A DNA stretch of 64,000 nucleotides, from assembly GCF_018687715.1 (NCBI RefSeq), contig NC_056752.1:12098501-12162500 (forward strand), written 5' to 3'. The DNA is from Carya illinoinensis. Its lineage: Eukaryota > Streptophyta > Magnoliopsida > Fagales > Juglandaceae. Below, piece by piece: positions 1 to 12,897 of this stretch. The notes under the pieces are model-generated. The model was given only the letters and a program-made list of their open reading frames with translations, did no database searches and had not been told where the DNA came from. Within the stretch, counting starts at the first letter, position 1, and each line of letters opens with the position of its first letter. The position numbers were made by a program, and so were the translations under genes.

Positions 1-216
1 CTGTGGTTTAACGTGCAATGGTGGGTTTCAAGCACGCAGTTGAAAAGTGATGATAAATTTTACTACAGTAATGATGTAAAATTAAAATTAATTTTAATGA
101 AACGGAAAACTTACAAAGTACTACATAGTTTACCCATACCTGAATTGAATCAAATGGCATTTTCTAGAAATGGTTTGGTTATTTCCCATTTTTCATATAT
201 ATATATATATATATTG

Positions 217-620
217 GGTCCCTGACAATATTATTGACTTGGAAGCTACGAGGAACCGTCTATGATAGTGGCCGTCCAAAAGTGAGAAAGCGAAATAAAC
301 TTGTTATTTAGGAGGCTAATATATATAATTATTTTAAATATTTTATATTTATATTAATAAATAATAATAAGATTATGAATGATAAAATGTAAGATAAAGA
401 ATAATAATGTTTAAAAGTGAATATAATTTGTAGATAAATTTAACACATTGATACTATTAAAAAAATTAAACTTTTGTCTATCATAGCTATGCCATTTTGG
501 CATTTGCATCAAGGTTGGGCAAATTATGTTTTTTTTTAAAAACAAATTCTATTATGTTTGATCAATGAGAACTGCTTGATTTACGAAAAGATTTCAGAAA
601 AATAGACTTATAACTTTACA
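217..620 (+). repeat. Diverged copy of local duplicated segment (part 1)
   Basis: This stretch aligns by eye with about 27168-27600. Shared landmarks, in the same order, are 'gggtcc(c/t)tgacaatat', 'aagattatgaatgat(a/g)aaat', 'gtagataa(a/g)ttt' and 'ttttggc(a/g)tttg'. The last matches the start of the membrane exon seen in the gene copies at 20.5, 22.4, 23.2 and 51.6 kb. No open frame survives, so it is a remnant of the local gene family described at 19.5-23.4 kb. The (AT)n run at 197-213 lies just upstream. Confidence 0.55.
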
Positions 621-690
621 TGTTTTGATGTGATACGTCAAATGTATTTTACAATAGAAAAAATTTCTTTATCATTCATTTCCTGATGAT

Positions 691-806
691 CATCATTTCA
701 TCATCCCATAATATGGCATTAGATGATAATTAGGTTCACAAGTGAAATATAATTAATAATTTCCAATCATCTAATACTATATCATGGGATGATAAGAGGA
801 TGATGA
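691..806. repeat. Inverted-repeat MITE-like element
   Basis: The left arm (about 691-727) and the right arm (about 765-806) are imperfect inverted repeats of roughly 37 bp. Shared core motifs are 'catcatcccata' and 'attagatgat', read in opposite orientation. The loop is A+T rich and non-coding. I see no clear target duplication, so the superfamily is open. Confidence 0.6.
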
Positions 807-954
807 GAACTGATATAATCAGTAGTATTACTCTTTACAATAAAATGAGTTTTATAAACTTGACATACCACGTCATGATACGTTAATTTATGAGTTTAAT
901 TTTATAAATATTTTTTTTTTGAATTAAATAGTTCTCTTTCATCTAATTCTATTA

Positions 955-1345
955 TTCTCAAGCTACGTACCCGATTACGATATAAGAACCTAATTAAATG
1001 CTATGAAAGTGGTGTTCTCTTACGGAATGCTCCAAAACAAACGATTGTTGTGTTTTTATCTCCGGTGTGGTTTCAAACCATGATTAGGATTGTTATTGAT
1101 TCGAGCTGAGCTCATTCTTTGGATTGTCGAGTGGTATTCTATTACGGAATGCTCCAAAATAAACGATCGCATTGTGTTTCTCTTAGATGTGGTTTCAAGC
1201 CATAATTAGGGCTATAATCGTTTTAAGTTGAGTTGTTTTTTTGGGTTGTCAATTCAACCTCAAGATGATCAAAACTCGAGTTCAGTCAAATTATTTCTTG
1301 ATCTTTGCTCGTGCTTTTTAATGAATTCAAGCCAAGTTGAGTTAT
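955..1345 (+). repeat. Diverged copy of local duplicated segment (part 2)
   Basis: This block repeats elsewhere in the window in two pieces. 'ctcaagctac', 'cttacggaatgctccaaaa' and 'gccataattagggctataat' match 52475-52679. 'caacctcaaga(t/c)gatcaaaac' and 'gatctttgctcgtgctttt' match 56838-56935. Here the pieces are contiguous, so this copy preserves the pre-insertion state of the 52.7-56.8 kb LINE site. It also holds an internal partial duplication: the 'acggaatgctccaaaa' block occurs at about 1021 and about 1145. No gene is visible. Confidence 0.65.
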
Positions 1346-2243
1346 TTCTCGATTTTTGGTCATGCTCTTTTTTTTTGTTTTTTGGAAATGGAGGACGGAA
1401 CTTCCGAGTCTTTATTGAAAAGCTCTCACTTGTTGCAAATGAATACCTTGATTACAATGCCAATAGCAAACCAAAAAAGAAATGTAGACAAATCAACCTT
1501 ATGAAAAAAAGACACTAACCACCAACTTCTTATTGTAAACAAAAGAACCAATGAATCAGACAGAATAAAACTAAAGACTCGTGTAAAAACCACAGCAAGC
1601 ACCCAGTGGTCATGACTGAAACTTCCAACAACTCAAACCAAACATCAATGAACCTTTCATAATTGAGCTAAACCACTACGACTAGTGTGCATAAACATCA
1701 ATGAACCTTTCATAATCATAAATGTCTTGGAGATTGAACTCCATAAGTACAAATAGTAAACTAAGGTAAGTACTATAATATCCATCGACGTCGTATTGTC
1801 GTCTAGTCGACCTTTTTCAGTTGGTTGATTCCTGATTCACCTTCAGATCTTAAGACAAGCTCTACCATTTGGGCGGAATGGTAGTTGAGACTACCGCGGT
1901 GAGATTTGATTACAAATCTTAACGAGTTAATAGAAAACTTCCACACAGGTTAATGATTCATGTATGACAGTAAAAGCATGAATGCATAATCAAAGTCATA
2001 AGTAAGCATAACATAATTTGACATATAACATAGCATGACTAGAATAACTTGAACTGAAACGTGAACTGAACATGAAACTTGACATGACATGAACTTGAAC
2101 GTGAAATACTTGGCCTTAGAATCTTGTTCAATAAACTGAACTTGAGCATGAACTTAAGCATGAACATAAACTTGAAACATGATTGAACATGAACTTGAAC
2201 ATAACATGAATGTGAATATGAAATATGACATGAATGTGAACTT

Positions 2244-2480
2244 GAAATATATTCTTATCTCATGGAGTTACTAAGATGTTCTTGTCTCATGGGGTTACCA
2301 TGACAGCTTAGTCTTGTCTCATGGTGTTACCATGATAGAGTATTCTTATCTCATGGGCTTATCTAATGGGATTACCATGATAGCGTAGTCTTGTCTCATG
2401 GGGTTACCATAATAGAGTATTCTTGTCACATGAGGCTACCATGATAGCATAGCCTTTTCCCATGGGGTTACCGTGATTTA
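2244..2480. repeat. Tandem array, period about 32 bp
   Basis: Six to seven imperfect units are built around 'cttgtctcatggggttacca' followed by 'tgatag(a/c)gta'. Unit starts near 2288, 2320 and 2352 give a spacing of 32 bp; later units are less regular. The flank at 2000-2240 is a looser run of 'catgaacttgaa'-like words. The array sits within the LTR-like region and is non-coding. Confidence 0.75.
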
Positions 2481-2689
2481 ATAATAACTATGAACTAAAC
2501 AATAACTTAATTGCATGAGGACATACATGAATGTGAACTTGACATAACTTGAAAGACTATTCCCGAGATACACAAACTGTACTCAAGATGAAACGTGACA
2601 TGAATATGAGAGGACAGAGGTCTTGATGCAGCTTAAAATGACATCAATGTAAGTCGATAGACATGACATACTTGATAGAAAGTATTTCA

Positions 2690-3250
2690 TAGCATGACAT
2701 AACATGTATCAAATAATATTTTGTAACATGACATAATATGTAACAGATAATATTTCGTAACATGGCTTAACATGTAATAATGAATATTTCATGACATGAC
2801 ATACGTGTAATAGATGACATACTTAACATGACATATTGGCAACATATAGCAATTCGTGACAAAATGTATTGTGTAACAAATAAGTACTTCATAGCAGAAC
2901 AAATCATGTGTAATAGATGAACATGTAATAACATGGCATGTCAGTGAATATATGATAACATACATACATAAACTATATTTCCTTTACTCATCACACTTAC
3001 ACAGTAAATTGATAGTAAGTTAAAAACTAACTTACCTTAGTCGTCGCATTTTATGAAAATTCAAGCACGAATACGAGGAACTGTAAGTGGGGATTCTAAA
3101 AGTTAGAAACATACCCACAAACAATTAGAAACATGAAAAAATACCAACTTAGAGTAAAATTACCATTTTATCTTCTACATGTGGGCAAATGACCACCATT
3201 TTACCCCTAACATTTTGCATCCTAATTCCAAAAATTACCAAAATATACAT
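2690..3250. repeat. Dispersed repeat block, copy 1
   Basis: Collinear with 17745-18203. Shared words in order include 'acatacgtgtaa', 'aaatcatgtgtaa', 'gataacatacat', 'tgatagtaagttaaaa', 'acgaggaactg', 'gattctaaaagttagaa' and 'taacttagagtaaaattacc'. It is non-coding. The most economical reading is a shared LTR segment, complete in context here and truncated at 17.7 kb. Confidence 0.75.
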
Positions 3251-4870
3251 AGAAAATTTTGTCCTATACTCAAATAGCAACATACAAAAATTTAAAACAA
3301 CACACAACTATAAAAAATCTCATAGGGCCGAAACATCATAGGCTAAACTCTTGATTTTTGTTGCAATTCTTCCAATTTTAAAACTTATGATCAAACTAAA
3401 ATTTTCTTCTAATATCTTCATAACATATTTCTAAGAATAACCATTTTTGAATCATCAAACAAAAGTCGCCAAAATCACCAAAACAACACTTGGAGTTTTT
3501 GGCTTCCCAAAATAGATTTTGTTTCTTAACTACTTTTGATCAACCACTTGATCCATGACTTAAAAGATTAGATCTTCAAACCAAAACATCACATGGTTTA
3601 AAAAGGTGTCTTAAAATATATCCAAACTTTAAACTCAAAATCACATGGTTAAAATCAACCAAAACATGGATCTAGCCAAAAACATCAATCCTTTGGTAAC
3701 CGAATATTCTCTTGCATAAATTTTCATATCTTTGAAACTAATATCAAATATCTTAAAAATAACATCCTAAAATGTATCTAAGAGGCTAAAAATCCTTAAA
3801 TAAAAATATCAAAGCCATTGGAATAAGATTAAACCACAAAAGATCTAAATTTTCTTAAAACATAAAATGTTTTTCTTCTTCTAGTTTCTAAGTTTCTAGA
3901 TCTAAGAAAATCTTCCATCAAAAGATTTCATTAAGAAAAAAATCCTCAACCAATAATCATATACATATGTTAAAAATATTTCACAAAAAGTTCGGACCAA
4001 GAGCTGTCCATTAGCTTGCTCAAAACTCAAAAATATAATACACTCTCCATTTTATCATCTAGAATGACCTTTCTGGGGTTCAAACGAATTTTGACAATAA
4101 AATGGCCATCAAATGGAGCAAAAATATATCCAAATAAACTAGACTAAAAATGGAACACCTCCCATGAAGGATACTTAGTGAGAAAACACTTACAAAAGCT
4201 TCTAAACGAGCATGCAAAGGGACTTAGAACAGCTGTCCTAGAGAGTCTTATGTTTTCTCTCCAATAAAAGTAGCAGAAAGAGATGGAATGAGTGTTAAAT
4301 GGGCTGGATGATTTCTTGCAAAAATGAGGGATGATGATAGGGCTGAGAGTGAGCTTGAGTGTTGGTCTTGACAACCCATATTAGGGGACAAATATATCCT
4401 AAGATATTTCTTCCCAATGGGCCTTGTAAGAGGAAAAGAGCGAGGTGGCTTCTAGCCATCACTTCGAGTACAAGCTAAGGCTTTCTTGGGTAGATCTGTT
4501 CAGCCATGTGGGCGTGAAATACTTAGCCAAGAAGTAATGCTAAGGTGGCCAAATTCCTGGGCCTTAATTGAAAGGGCCTCAATTTGGGGTTCAAAGAGGG
4601 TTTGGATTACTATCAAGCCCAAATCCAATATACCTTGGCCCAATCAAATATCCAAGATTTAAAAGGTTGGATAATGATGACATAACATAAATTTGAAGGA
4701 TTAATAGCATGTAGAAGTGATTTAATCAAGTAATTTAAACACAATGCTAGAAATCGATTCAGTTAGGGTTTGGAGGTTAACCTTAGGATTTGGATAAAAC
4801 TATTTAGGGTTTCAGTTTCAACCATACTTTTGAGTTTTCAGTTGGATTCCAACTATATAGGGTCTTACTA

Positions 4871-5570
4871 GGGTGGAAACCCTTTTGGTTTGGTACAATC
4901 TAGTTGGTTGGATGGAATAGAGTTTTGCTTAGATGATATGATCTCATACCTTGATTCCTTCACAGTCCATCTAATGGTTCCTCTTGGTACCAAGTGTCTA
5001 ATATTATTCAACATGTGTGGCTAAGATCTTTCCAAATGTCTAAATAAAACTTTTTTAACATAATTTAGACATTCCACATTGTGATTTTGAAATCACTGCA
5101 CTTGGTACACTTATCAAGGTTACTATTTACTTTGGAAAAGTGAGCAATAAACTTTGAACTGTAAAATTCTAAATTTCATATAAATAAACCTAACTGTGCA
5201 ATTTATTTATTGAAATTCAACTCCGAAGTGCCCCTAAAAATAAAAATACAATTTTGAACAATCATTCCATCTGAAGTGCCCCAAATTGCAATTCTATTTT
5301 TGTTAAGCCACATTGTTAGATGATCGTAATTTTGGTCATTTAAACTTAAAATAATTGGAAAGTTCATGTCAATAGATATTCGATCGATGTTTCATTTTCG
5401 TCCTTGTGTACTTTTGCTTCTTCCCAATATATGTAATATGTTACAATTACAATTAGTAATCAAAGAAGACAGCATTCAATGTTTTTCACAATTAGATTCT
5501 AAATAGAATAAACAACTTGAAAAAGAAAATTGAAAGTTCATGTCAATAAATATTCAACGTACCATTTTCT
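4871..5570. other. Gene-free stretch before the CACTA element
   Basis: I see no open frame, RNA or repeat structure that I can support. The sequence is A+T rich with scattered short direct repeats such as 'gaaagttcatgtcaat' at about 5350 and about 5530. Confidence 0.5.
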
Positions 5571-7081
5571 CACTACAACAGAAACGACTTGTTGCATCTA
5601 ATTCTTTTTCGTCATTAGAAAAATTGTCACGATAAATGAGTATTTACGTCTTTATTAAACGTACCGCAAATAACCATTAGAAATGGTCAGATTAGCCACG
5701 TGCACAGTGTGTTTTTTATTTGCATCGACCTACATTTAGTTGCATTTTATTTTTTGAGTCGCAAAAGAAATTAAAACCATCAGATCGTTAAGCGCCAATT
5801 TTTGATAGTCGCAATAACCAAACAAGTCTATTCTAACGCATCTTTAACTTTTAGTGTCCAAATTATTGACACAAAAGAAAATGTATATATGCATCATCTA
5901 CACCCTTATATTTTTCCCCAAATGTTGGTTGCACACTACCTAGTACTATTGGTGTGGGCTGTCGAATGAAACTCTAGGATGGGGATTTCAGCTTACCAAG
6001 CTTAGAGGAAGCCGTCTATGTAGATTCAGGTTAAGAACACATGAAAGTCTCTCTTATTCTGAGCATCTATTAAATCCCACATTCACTTACAACTCCATTC
6101 AAGGTACATATTACCAACATCAATATAACTCACATCAATGCTCACCTACATTACTTGTATATTTGCATCCTCTATTTTACAATACTTGTCTTCCTTGAAT
6201 TGTGTTATTTCTAGTAAAGAGTTAAAACTGCAATTGCACTTGGGAATCTACATAATTTAGTGATTTGGAAAATTGAACTTTCCACTTGCATGCCATTTGT
6301 TTGATTAAAGTCCCGTGTAGACATGAATGGACCATTTGTATATATTTTCTTGTTTTTGTTGGTTTTCTGGATGCATCCAAAATGGAACTTAACTCAAGAG
6401 GATGTGCTTTGAGATGAGATCGGCCTTTATTCATCCAAAGTATGCTCAATTGTCACAAAGGTTAGGGTCAAACATTTGCTTAATTAGTTGTTTTTCACCA
6501 ACATCTTTGTTGGGTGTTATACTAGTTGAAGAACATTTATTGGGTTTTTTATACAATCACTATTAGGAATTTTTTGGATGATGGCAATTGCATTTTTCCG
6601 TTCAACGCTAAATTTAGACGAGATATCCTATTTGTTGAGAAGATGGTTTTGTTTTTTCCTGTTTTTATGTTTGAAGGCCAACGAGATGCCTCACTGACTG
6701 AGACCATTTTTTTCCCGTGCCCAAATCCAAACCTTTTATGGAATTTGAGTGTATATAGAGGGCTTTTGTTGAATTTAAAATTAACTTAGCATGTTGCATT
6801 TTTAACCACTACTAAGATTTTCCAATCTATATTCAACAATTACTATCTTTTTTGTTACTTTGGAATTAAAAACCGTAATTTACATGTTATTATGGTAGTA
6901 GATCTTGTATGTGGCCATCGAAAGAATTATGCACCAATGATGATTTCCTTATCTATCTTTCTTTCTAGAACGAGGTAGACCCAACAATTGTTAGTCTATC
7001 ATCGGGGTTGCATACATGCTTGATGTTTGTTGGAAAGTCTAAATTCATACTTTCTAATAATTAATATTGCTTAATTTGTAG

Positions 7082-7573
7082 ATGAACAAAAGTTGGATGA
7101 ATGTTAGAGATTGGTTTAGGTCAATAGAATATACCAAAGGGGTTAGACATTTTCGCACAATGGCTGGAGCTCACACTGATAGAAACAACCGAGTGAAGTG
7201 TCCATGTCAAAGTTGCTGTAATTTCTTGTTTCTTCCTATCAATGAGGTTGAAGGACATTTATTCACTACATGGATGGATCTAGCTTACACAAAATGGATA
7301 TTTCATGGGGAGCAAGAATCGATGAATTTAAATGAATACACTCCAGATGCAAGGAAAAATCTTCACAATGGTGATGATGGTTACATTGATGACATCCATG
7401 ACATGTTGGGTGATACTCATGCTGCTACCATTGTGGGTGTTGATGAAGAGGTGGATACACATACTGATTTTCCTAACCAAGTGTGCCCGGAACCAACCAC
7501 TTTTGAAAAACTATTAGAAGGTGCTCAGTTTATCCCGATTGCACAACCTTTTCAAAACTATCATTTATTGTGA
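7082..7573 (+). pseudogene. CACTA transposase, N-terminal transposase-associated domain
   Basis: An open frame of 163 codons opens with MNKSWM and continues into a conserved zinc-coordinating stretch, with a CPCQSC motif at residues 41-46. This is the transposase-associated domain (Pfam Transpos_assoc) found at the start of plant CACTA proteins. The segment ends in an acidic linker and 'FEKLLEGAQ', which in intact relatives leads directly into TNP2. Here it meets a stop at 7571-7573, and the homologous frame resumes in another phase at about 7600, so a frameshift separates the two. Confidence 0.8.
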
Positions 7574-7599
7574 AGTTGCTGTACATCAAAACAGTAGGT

Positions 7600-8560
7600 G
7601 GCTGGAGTGTAAAGTCATTCGACATGCTTATTAAACTTTTGAAGATTGCTTTTCTTGATGCACTCTTGCCTAACTCATTTAATGAGGCACGGTCCTTAGA
7701 GCGGGGCTTGGGGTTTAAATACATCAAAATACATGCATGTTCAAATGTTTGCATACTATATTGGAAGGAAAATGCCAAGAAGCAAGCATGCCCAAAGTGT
7801 GGTTCATCCATGTGGGTGTCTAAGTCATGTAGGGAACAACCGGTACCTCAGAAGGTATTGCGATTTTTTCCACTGAAACCAAGGTTGCAGAGATTATTCA
7901 TGTCCAAGAAAACAACAAAAAGCATGAGGTGGCATCAAACAGAAAGGTCAGGAGATTATAACACTTTGAGACATCCTGCCGACTCTAAGATGTGGCAGAA
8001 ATTTGATAGAGATCATCCCTAGTTTGCTGGAGATCCTCGTAATATTCGTCTCAATCTTGCTAGTGATGGCTTCAATCCTTTCAATAATTTGGCTAAACCA
8101 TATAGTATATGTCCTGTGATTCTAGTCCCATATAACTTGCCACCATGGTTATGCATGAAAGATCTTTTCTTCATGTTGTCATTACTCATACCTGGTCCTA
8201 AGTTGCTTGGGAATGAAATTGATATTTATCTCCGCCCGTTGCTTGATGAACTAGAGGATATGTGAGAAAATGGCATTGAGACGTACGATGCAATGGGTGG
8301 CCAAACTTTTGGCTTGCATGCTGCTTTATTGTGGGCATTTAATGATTTTCCCGCATACGGGAACCTTTCGGGTTGGAGCACTAAAGGCAAGTTGGCATGT
8401 CCAGTCTGCAATATGCACATGGAGTCCATGTAGCTTCCCTATGGTTGGAAGCATTGTTACATGGGTCATAACCACTTCCTACCATCAGGTCACATTTGGA
8501 GAATAAAGAAGACTATTTTTAATGGGCAATAAGATCACCGAATTTCACCCCGACAGCTTT
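7600..8560 (+). pseudogene. CACTA transposase, TNP2 domain (broken)
   Basis: Translation of 7600-8022 shows the conserved TNP2 core: 'KIHACSNVCILYWKE', then a CPKCGSSMW zinc motif, then 'RWHQTERSGDYNTLRHPAD'. After a stop at about 8020 the same homology continues: 'RNIRLNLASDGFNPF', 'YNLPPWLCMKD', 'LIPGPK', 'YLRPLLDEL', 'FPAYGNLSGWSTKGKLACP', 'HCYMGHNHFLP'. TNP2 is the catalytic RNase H-like core of CACTA transposases, acting on DNA in the nucleus. At least three in-frame stops (about 8020, 8262 and 8430) show it is dead. Confidence 0.85.
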
Positions 8561-8689
8561 AAGGAGAAGATGTTTTGCAACAACTAGATAACATTGATGT
8601 TGTGCATTTTGGGAAATGTGCAAAAAGGTGAAAATGTGGCCCTCATGAGTTAAACTATACCAAAAAAAGTATCTTCTTCAACCTTCCAT

Positions 8690-9560
8690 GTTGGTCTTCC
8701 CAGGAACTTAGGCGTAACCTTGATGTGATGCATATCGAGAAGAATATATGTGAAAGTGTATTAGGTACGTTGATGAATATTCAAGGTAAAACAAAGGATA
8801 ATATCTACACTCGACGGGATTTGGCTAAACTTGGTATCAAGAAAGAGTTGCACTTGAAACAAGATGGAGATTGAGTTACTATCCCTCATTCCTATTTCAT
8901 GCTATATGGGGATAAAAGGAAAGAGTTCTGTCATTGGTTGAGTTGTGTTAAGTTCCCAGATGGCTTTGCTTCTAATATTTCTAGATGTGTTAATGTGAGT
9001 GATTGTAAAATCTCTGGAATGAAAAGCCATGATGCCTACATCCTTTTGCAACAGTTACTACCAGTGGCAATCGGTGGGTACTTAAGGAGTGATATATGTT
9101 TGGCATTGATGGAGCTTAGCATGTTTTTTAGTGAATTGTGTGCACAAACGTGTAAGAAGGACGTGGTTATGCGTCTTGAGTTTGAGATTGTCCTCATTCT
9201 TTGCAAGCTTAAGATGATATTTCCACCAAGCTTCTTTGACGTAATGGTCCAACTAACCGTCCATTTGCCCCGAGAACTATTGTTAGGTGGACTTGTTCAG
9301 TATAGGTGGATGTATCCGTTTGAGAGGTATTTGAAACATTTAAGAGGTATGTTAAAAACAAAGCTCATTCGGAAGGTTCCATTATCGAGGCCTATATTCA
9401 CATAGAATGCTTGACATTCTCTTCCATGTATTTGCATGATGTACCAATGTCATTTAGTCGAGAAGATCGAAACTTTGATGTTGGTGTTCAAACGGCCAAT
9501 GAGATGAGTGACTTCTCAATTTTCTCACAGAAGTTACAGCCAATCAAGTCTTCAACACTT
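8690..9560 (+). pseudogene. CACTA transposase, TNP2 C-terminal part and DUF4218
   Basis: 'RRNLDVMHIEKNICESVLGT' and 'GKTKDN' (about 8707-8805) continue TNP2. A stop at about 8873 follows. A 168-codon frame (8899-9405) then carries the DUF4218 signature: 'GMKSHDAYILLQQLLPVA', 'FPPSFFDVMVQLTVHLPRE' and 'YRWMYPFERYLKHL'. The stop at 9403 truncates the domain, although family-like residues ('YLHDVPMSFSRE') can be read to about 9560. No ribosomal or promoter signal supports separate expression. Confidence 0.85.
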
Positions 9561-9949
9561 GTCTAGTGAGATAAGAAACTATTTAAGACTGTAAGATGGT
9601 ACATTCTTAATAACTGCACAGAGGCCATTTACTACTTATAGTAAGAACCTAATAATAGCATTTCCTATGGACAAACCAGCAATAGCAACGACCATCACAT
9701 TTTTTGCTGCCATTTCATTATTCATTGTTTCTGCCTTTATTTTTATGCTATAATTTTGTGTTTGTTGTTTGTAGCGAGCATTATAGCATTTTACATGAAC
9801 AGAGTATCCCCAACATCGAGAGGCAGCATCAAGCTGAATTTCCACAGTGGTTCAAAAGATGCGTAAGCCATTTCTAATTAATAACAAAATAAAAAGACCT
9901 AAACAATCAAAGCTTGTCATCTCTTCTTTATGTATTGCAAACGTGGGCT

Positions 9950-10773
9950 TTTTGCAGGTTCAAGTGTTGCGTGCCAGTGATCATGACCAAGTTTCCGATG
10001 ATCTTCATGCACTAGCTTGTAGTCCTGACCCTTGGGTCGCATCCTATCAAGGTTGTATAATGAATGATATAAGGTTTCATACAAAGCCTCATGAAGAAAA
10101 CCGTCGAACCCAAAATAGTGGAGTAGTAGTTATGGTCGTACACGAAGCCAACATGGTGGCTTTCTATGGCATACTGAATGACATCTTGGAGTTCTGTTAC
10201 ATGGGATGGCGACATGTGTGGGTATTTAAATGCAATTGGTTTGATGTTGGTGATTACTGAGGGATACGTGTGACTGACCATACTACAAGTGTGAATTTTA
10301 GTCAAAAATGGTATAAGGATGAACCATTTGTGTTGACATGTCAAGCTTCACAAGTTTTTTAACTCAAAGACACAAACTTAGGTGGTTCTCAACATGTTGT
10401 GTAGAAGACAACATATAGGAATGTGTATGACGTTCCACAAGTGCCACTAGTCAGTGATTTAGTTGATTGTAGCGAGGGCGAGGCATATCAGGACGAGGAA
10501 TCTGTTGAACCCTTCCATGACGTTCACTTTGAACATGATGGGCTTCATTCCCCATTGATAAGGCAAGATGTTAAACCAATGATGGTCCCCATATCTGCAT
10601 TGAATGCGAGACCTAGTGACACTGTTGATCAGTATATGTTTACCAACGACAGGTCAGATGACTGTGCATCGGATGATCTCTTTGACAGTAATTTTGATTG
10701 GATTGATGGAGCCAGTGTCCGAGACTCTGATGAAGACAGTGTCCAAGAGACTGATCAAGAGAGTGTCAAGTAG
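9950..10773 (+). pseudogene. CACTA transposase, DUF4216 and acidic tail
   Basis: The first frame ends with 'DILEFCYMGWRHVWVFKCNW', the core of DUF4216, and terminates at 10258. Homology continues past the stop to about 10420 ('FSQKWYKDEPFVLTCQASQVF'). The final frame, 10423-10773, is strongly acidic (repeated D/E/S, 'DSDEDSVQETDQ'), as in the C-terminal tails of CACTA proteins. A candidate acceptor 'ttttgcag' at about 9957 suggests a former intron upstream. Confidence 0.75.
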
Positions 10774-10800
10774 ACTAAAATAACCATTATAAAACTGATG

Positions 10801-12876
10801 TTTAGTAGTTCATTCTAAGGTATCGTGCCTATTTTGGGACATTTATTAAATTGCATGTATAGTTTATATTTTATGATTGTAAATAAATGCTTTTTAAATG
10901 CTGCAGGATAGGTGTCATGCCTATTTGGGACATGCTGATCAGACATACAAACCTGATAATACCATCCAATAATGGTACATGGACATGACACCTAGTTCTT
11001 ATTATTAACCAAGAATCGAGTTTGTGGCATTGAACAGCGTTAATTTCTAGTTCTGAGAATTATAACTACTGATTATAATATTTTTTGGTAATCATTGTTA
11101 ACTTGGACTTGGATGGATTGTGTAAGTTATATACATTAGATATGACCAAGCAGATGTCAAGCATCGGCATGAAATGTTTGCTTAATTTAATAGTGATGTT
11201 GTTAACATAGCTATTGTGACCATAAATTAAGCCAAGTGGAGACCAAATGGAACCTTTTGTAACCAACTTGTTCCCACTACCCCATCAGTGTGAAATGCAC
11301 ATTCTATGTGAAAAAGCATGGAAATCATTGACTCTTTTTGACTTACGAGTGATAGAGGAGGATGAAAGCAATGAATGCAAGTGACGAGCGCACTGGAATT
11401 TGATGGGGATATGGGTGTTTGGGATAGAAACAGCATGAAATGGCCACGTTCGGCACTAGGTTTCTTTTATTTAAGATCGGTGCTACATCCACCGATCCCA
11501 ACTCCCTCTGAAATCCACCGTTAGTTATGTTAGTGTTTTTTTTCCTCTAATTTTTTTACATGTATTTTTTGGAACACTTTTACATATGCTTTTTTAAGAA
11601 ACAAATTCACAACATAATTAAAAAAACACGTCCTTAATCATGCCGTCAAAGTGCAATAAAAAAATTCAGAGAATTTGTGCCAGCGGGAGCCGGGATGGGT
11701 GGGATCGTGACTATCATTTTCCTTTTTCTAAATTTTGAAGATATACTATCCACTCTTCAAATATTCTTTTACTCTTTCTTCTCTCTCCTACCCATTAAAA
11801 TTAACTTTGTATAATTTTTGTTTATTTAGTTTTGATACATGATATTTGTATTCAGTGTTTTTTTTTTCCTTTTAAAAGAGTGAGCAATCACCTGTCCAAT
11901 AGTGACACCCACCTGAATTTATTAATAAAAACTTTCTCTTATAGTAGAGGAAAACTGTAGAAACAAAACAAGGCCTTTGGAAAAAACTCAGGCCCAGAGA
12001 AATCTCTAAAAAGTCCTATGAGCAAAAGCAAGGTAATCAAAAGCCAAAACAAAACCAAGATTAACAACAGCGTAAAGAAGGAATCCCTGATAAATCCAAC
12101 CATCACAACCCTCGAAGGACCCGAGGCAATGAAGAATTATTTGTATTAAGTTGATAATAGAAAGTGTGTGCTAATTGTAACATATATATTAAAAAATATA
12201 TGTTACAAAAAAATAAAAAATAACACAATAATAATATCATGTGTCACTTTGTTCAAATATGCATAACTTAATGTGTGAGTTTTTTTTATTATGTAAAATC
12301 AATTTACAAAAAATATGATTTTAAAATTGCATATAGAAAAACTACTGCTAGTGCAACATAGTGGTTATAGGTGGGCGGGCTAATTTTGGCACAACAGCTT
12401 AGAGCAGTTGCAATGGAATATCCAAATGCAAATAAACTGGATAATTTGGTTAATAGAAGATGAAAATCACTGCATTGGATTATCTAAATGTAAACCAATG
12501 TGACTTTTAGCTACAGTAAATCAACCCTTGCGGTTATATTTGATATTCACTGTAGGGGCACCAAAATGGTTGTATTTTCCTCTCTATTCTACCAACTCTT
12601 TTCCTTCCCTCGGTTTCTTCCTCCCGCTAGCAAATTCTTGAAATAAAACTATATGGAGACATATAGTTGTTGGGTAGAATAAAATCTGGAAATAAAAAAA
12701 TATAGTTATTACTATATAATAAATAAATAGATAATCCAATGTGTTGATGTAGATGTGAATAGCCAAAGTCAAATTAATCTTATATTATTTTATTATTATA
12801 TAATGAAAAACATTGTCAAAGAGAAGAAAGACCTTGGACGCAAAGACATCGCAAACCCACGAACAGCAGGCTCCAT
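10801..12876. other. Gene-free stretch after the CACTA element
   Basis: No gene is recognisable. Part of it (12398-12760) has the flavour of a PIF-type MITE: 'agagcagttgcaatgga' and later 'ataatccaatg' words. Clear ends and duplication are missing. The minus-strand sequence around 11920-12130 could be a LINE 3' scrap, but I cannot support it with a domain. Confidence 0.4.
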
Positions 12877-12897
12877 CCCCCCCCCCCCCCCCCCCCC
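12877..12897. repeat. Poly-C tract, 21 bp
   Basis: A pure run of 21 C residues. It makes short proline-rich open frames on the plus strand (12755-13286) that have no other coding support. Such tracts are prone to assembly length error. Confidence 0.9.

Larger units (their letters stand above)
1770..4870 (-). repeat. LTR-like repeat region, probably minus strand
   Basis: This is a non-coding stretch with the texture of a plant LTR: direct-repeat arrays, long A-rich parts and a terminal-like 'gggtctta' near 4857-4866. The last resembles the complement of the TGTAATACCC start of the solo LTR at 28681. Part of it (2690-3250) recurs at 17745-18203. I cannot find matching termini or a target duplication, so the boundaries are approximate and the LTR assignment is inference. 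The small minus-strand open frame at 4144-4374 has no recognisable domain. Confidence 0.35.
5571..10800 (+). mobile_element. Degenerate CACTA (En/Spm) DNA transposon
   Basis: A left terminus CACTACAACAGAAACGAC begins at 5571. It is followed by subterminal repeats of a GTCGCAA / TTGCATCGAC motif (about 5730-5820), the usual layout of CACTA ends. About 1.5 kb further in, four blocks read as the standard CACTA transposase domains in order: transposase-associated, TNP2, DUF4218 and DUF4216. Frameshifts and stops separate them, so the element cannot encode an active transposase. I did not find the right terminus or a 3-bp duplication, and the right boundary given is only the end of recognisable coding sequence. 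Confidence 0.8.

Noticed and set aside
2000..2480. Possible CRISPR-like array
   Set aside because: The repeats are imperfect, contiguous and without unique spacers, and the genome is a plant nuclear one.
4144..4374. Minus-strand 76-codon frame
   Set aside because: No recognisable motif, within repeat sequence, and no promoter or splice support.
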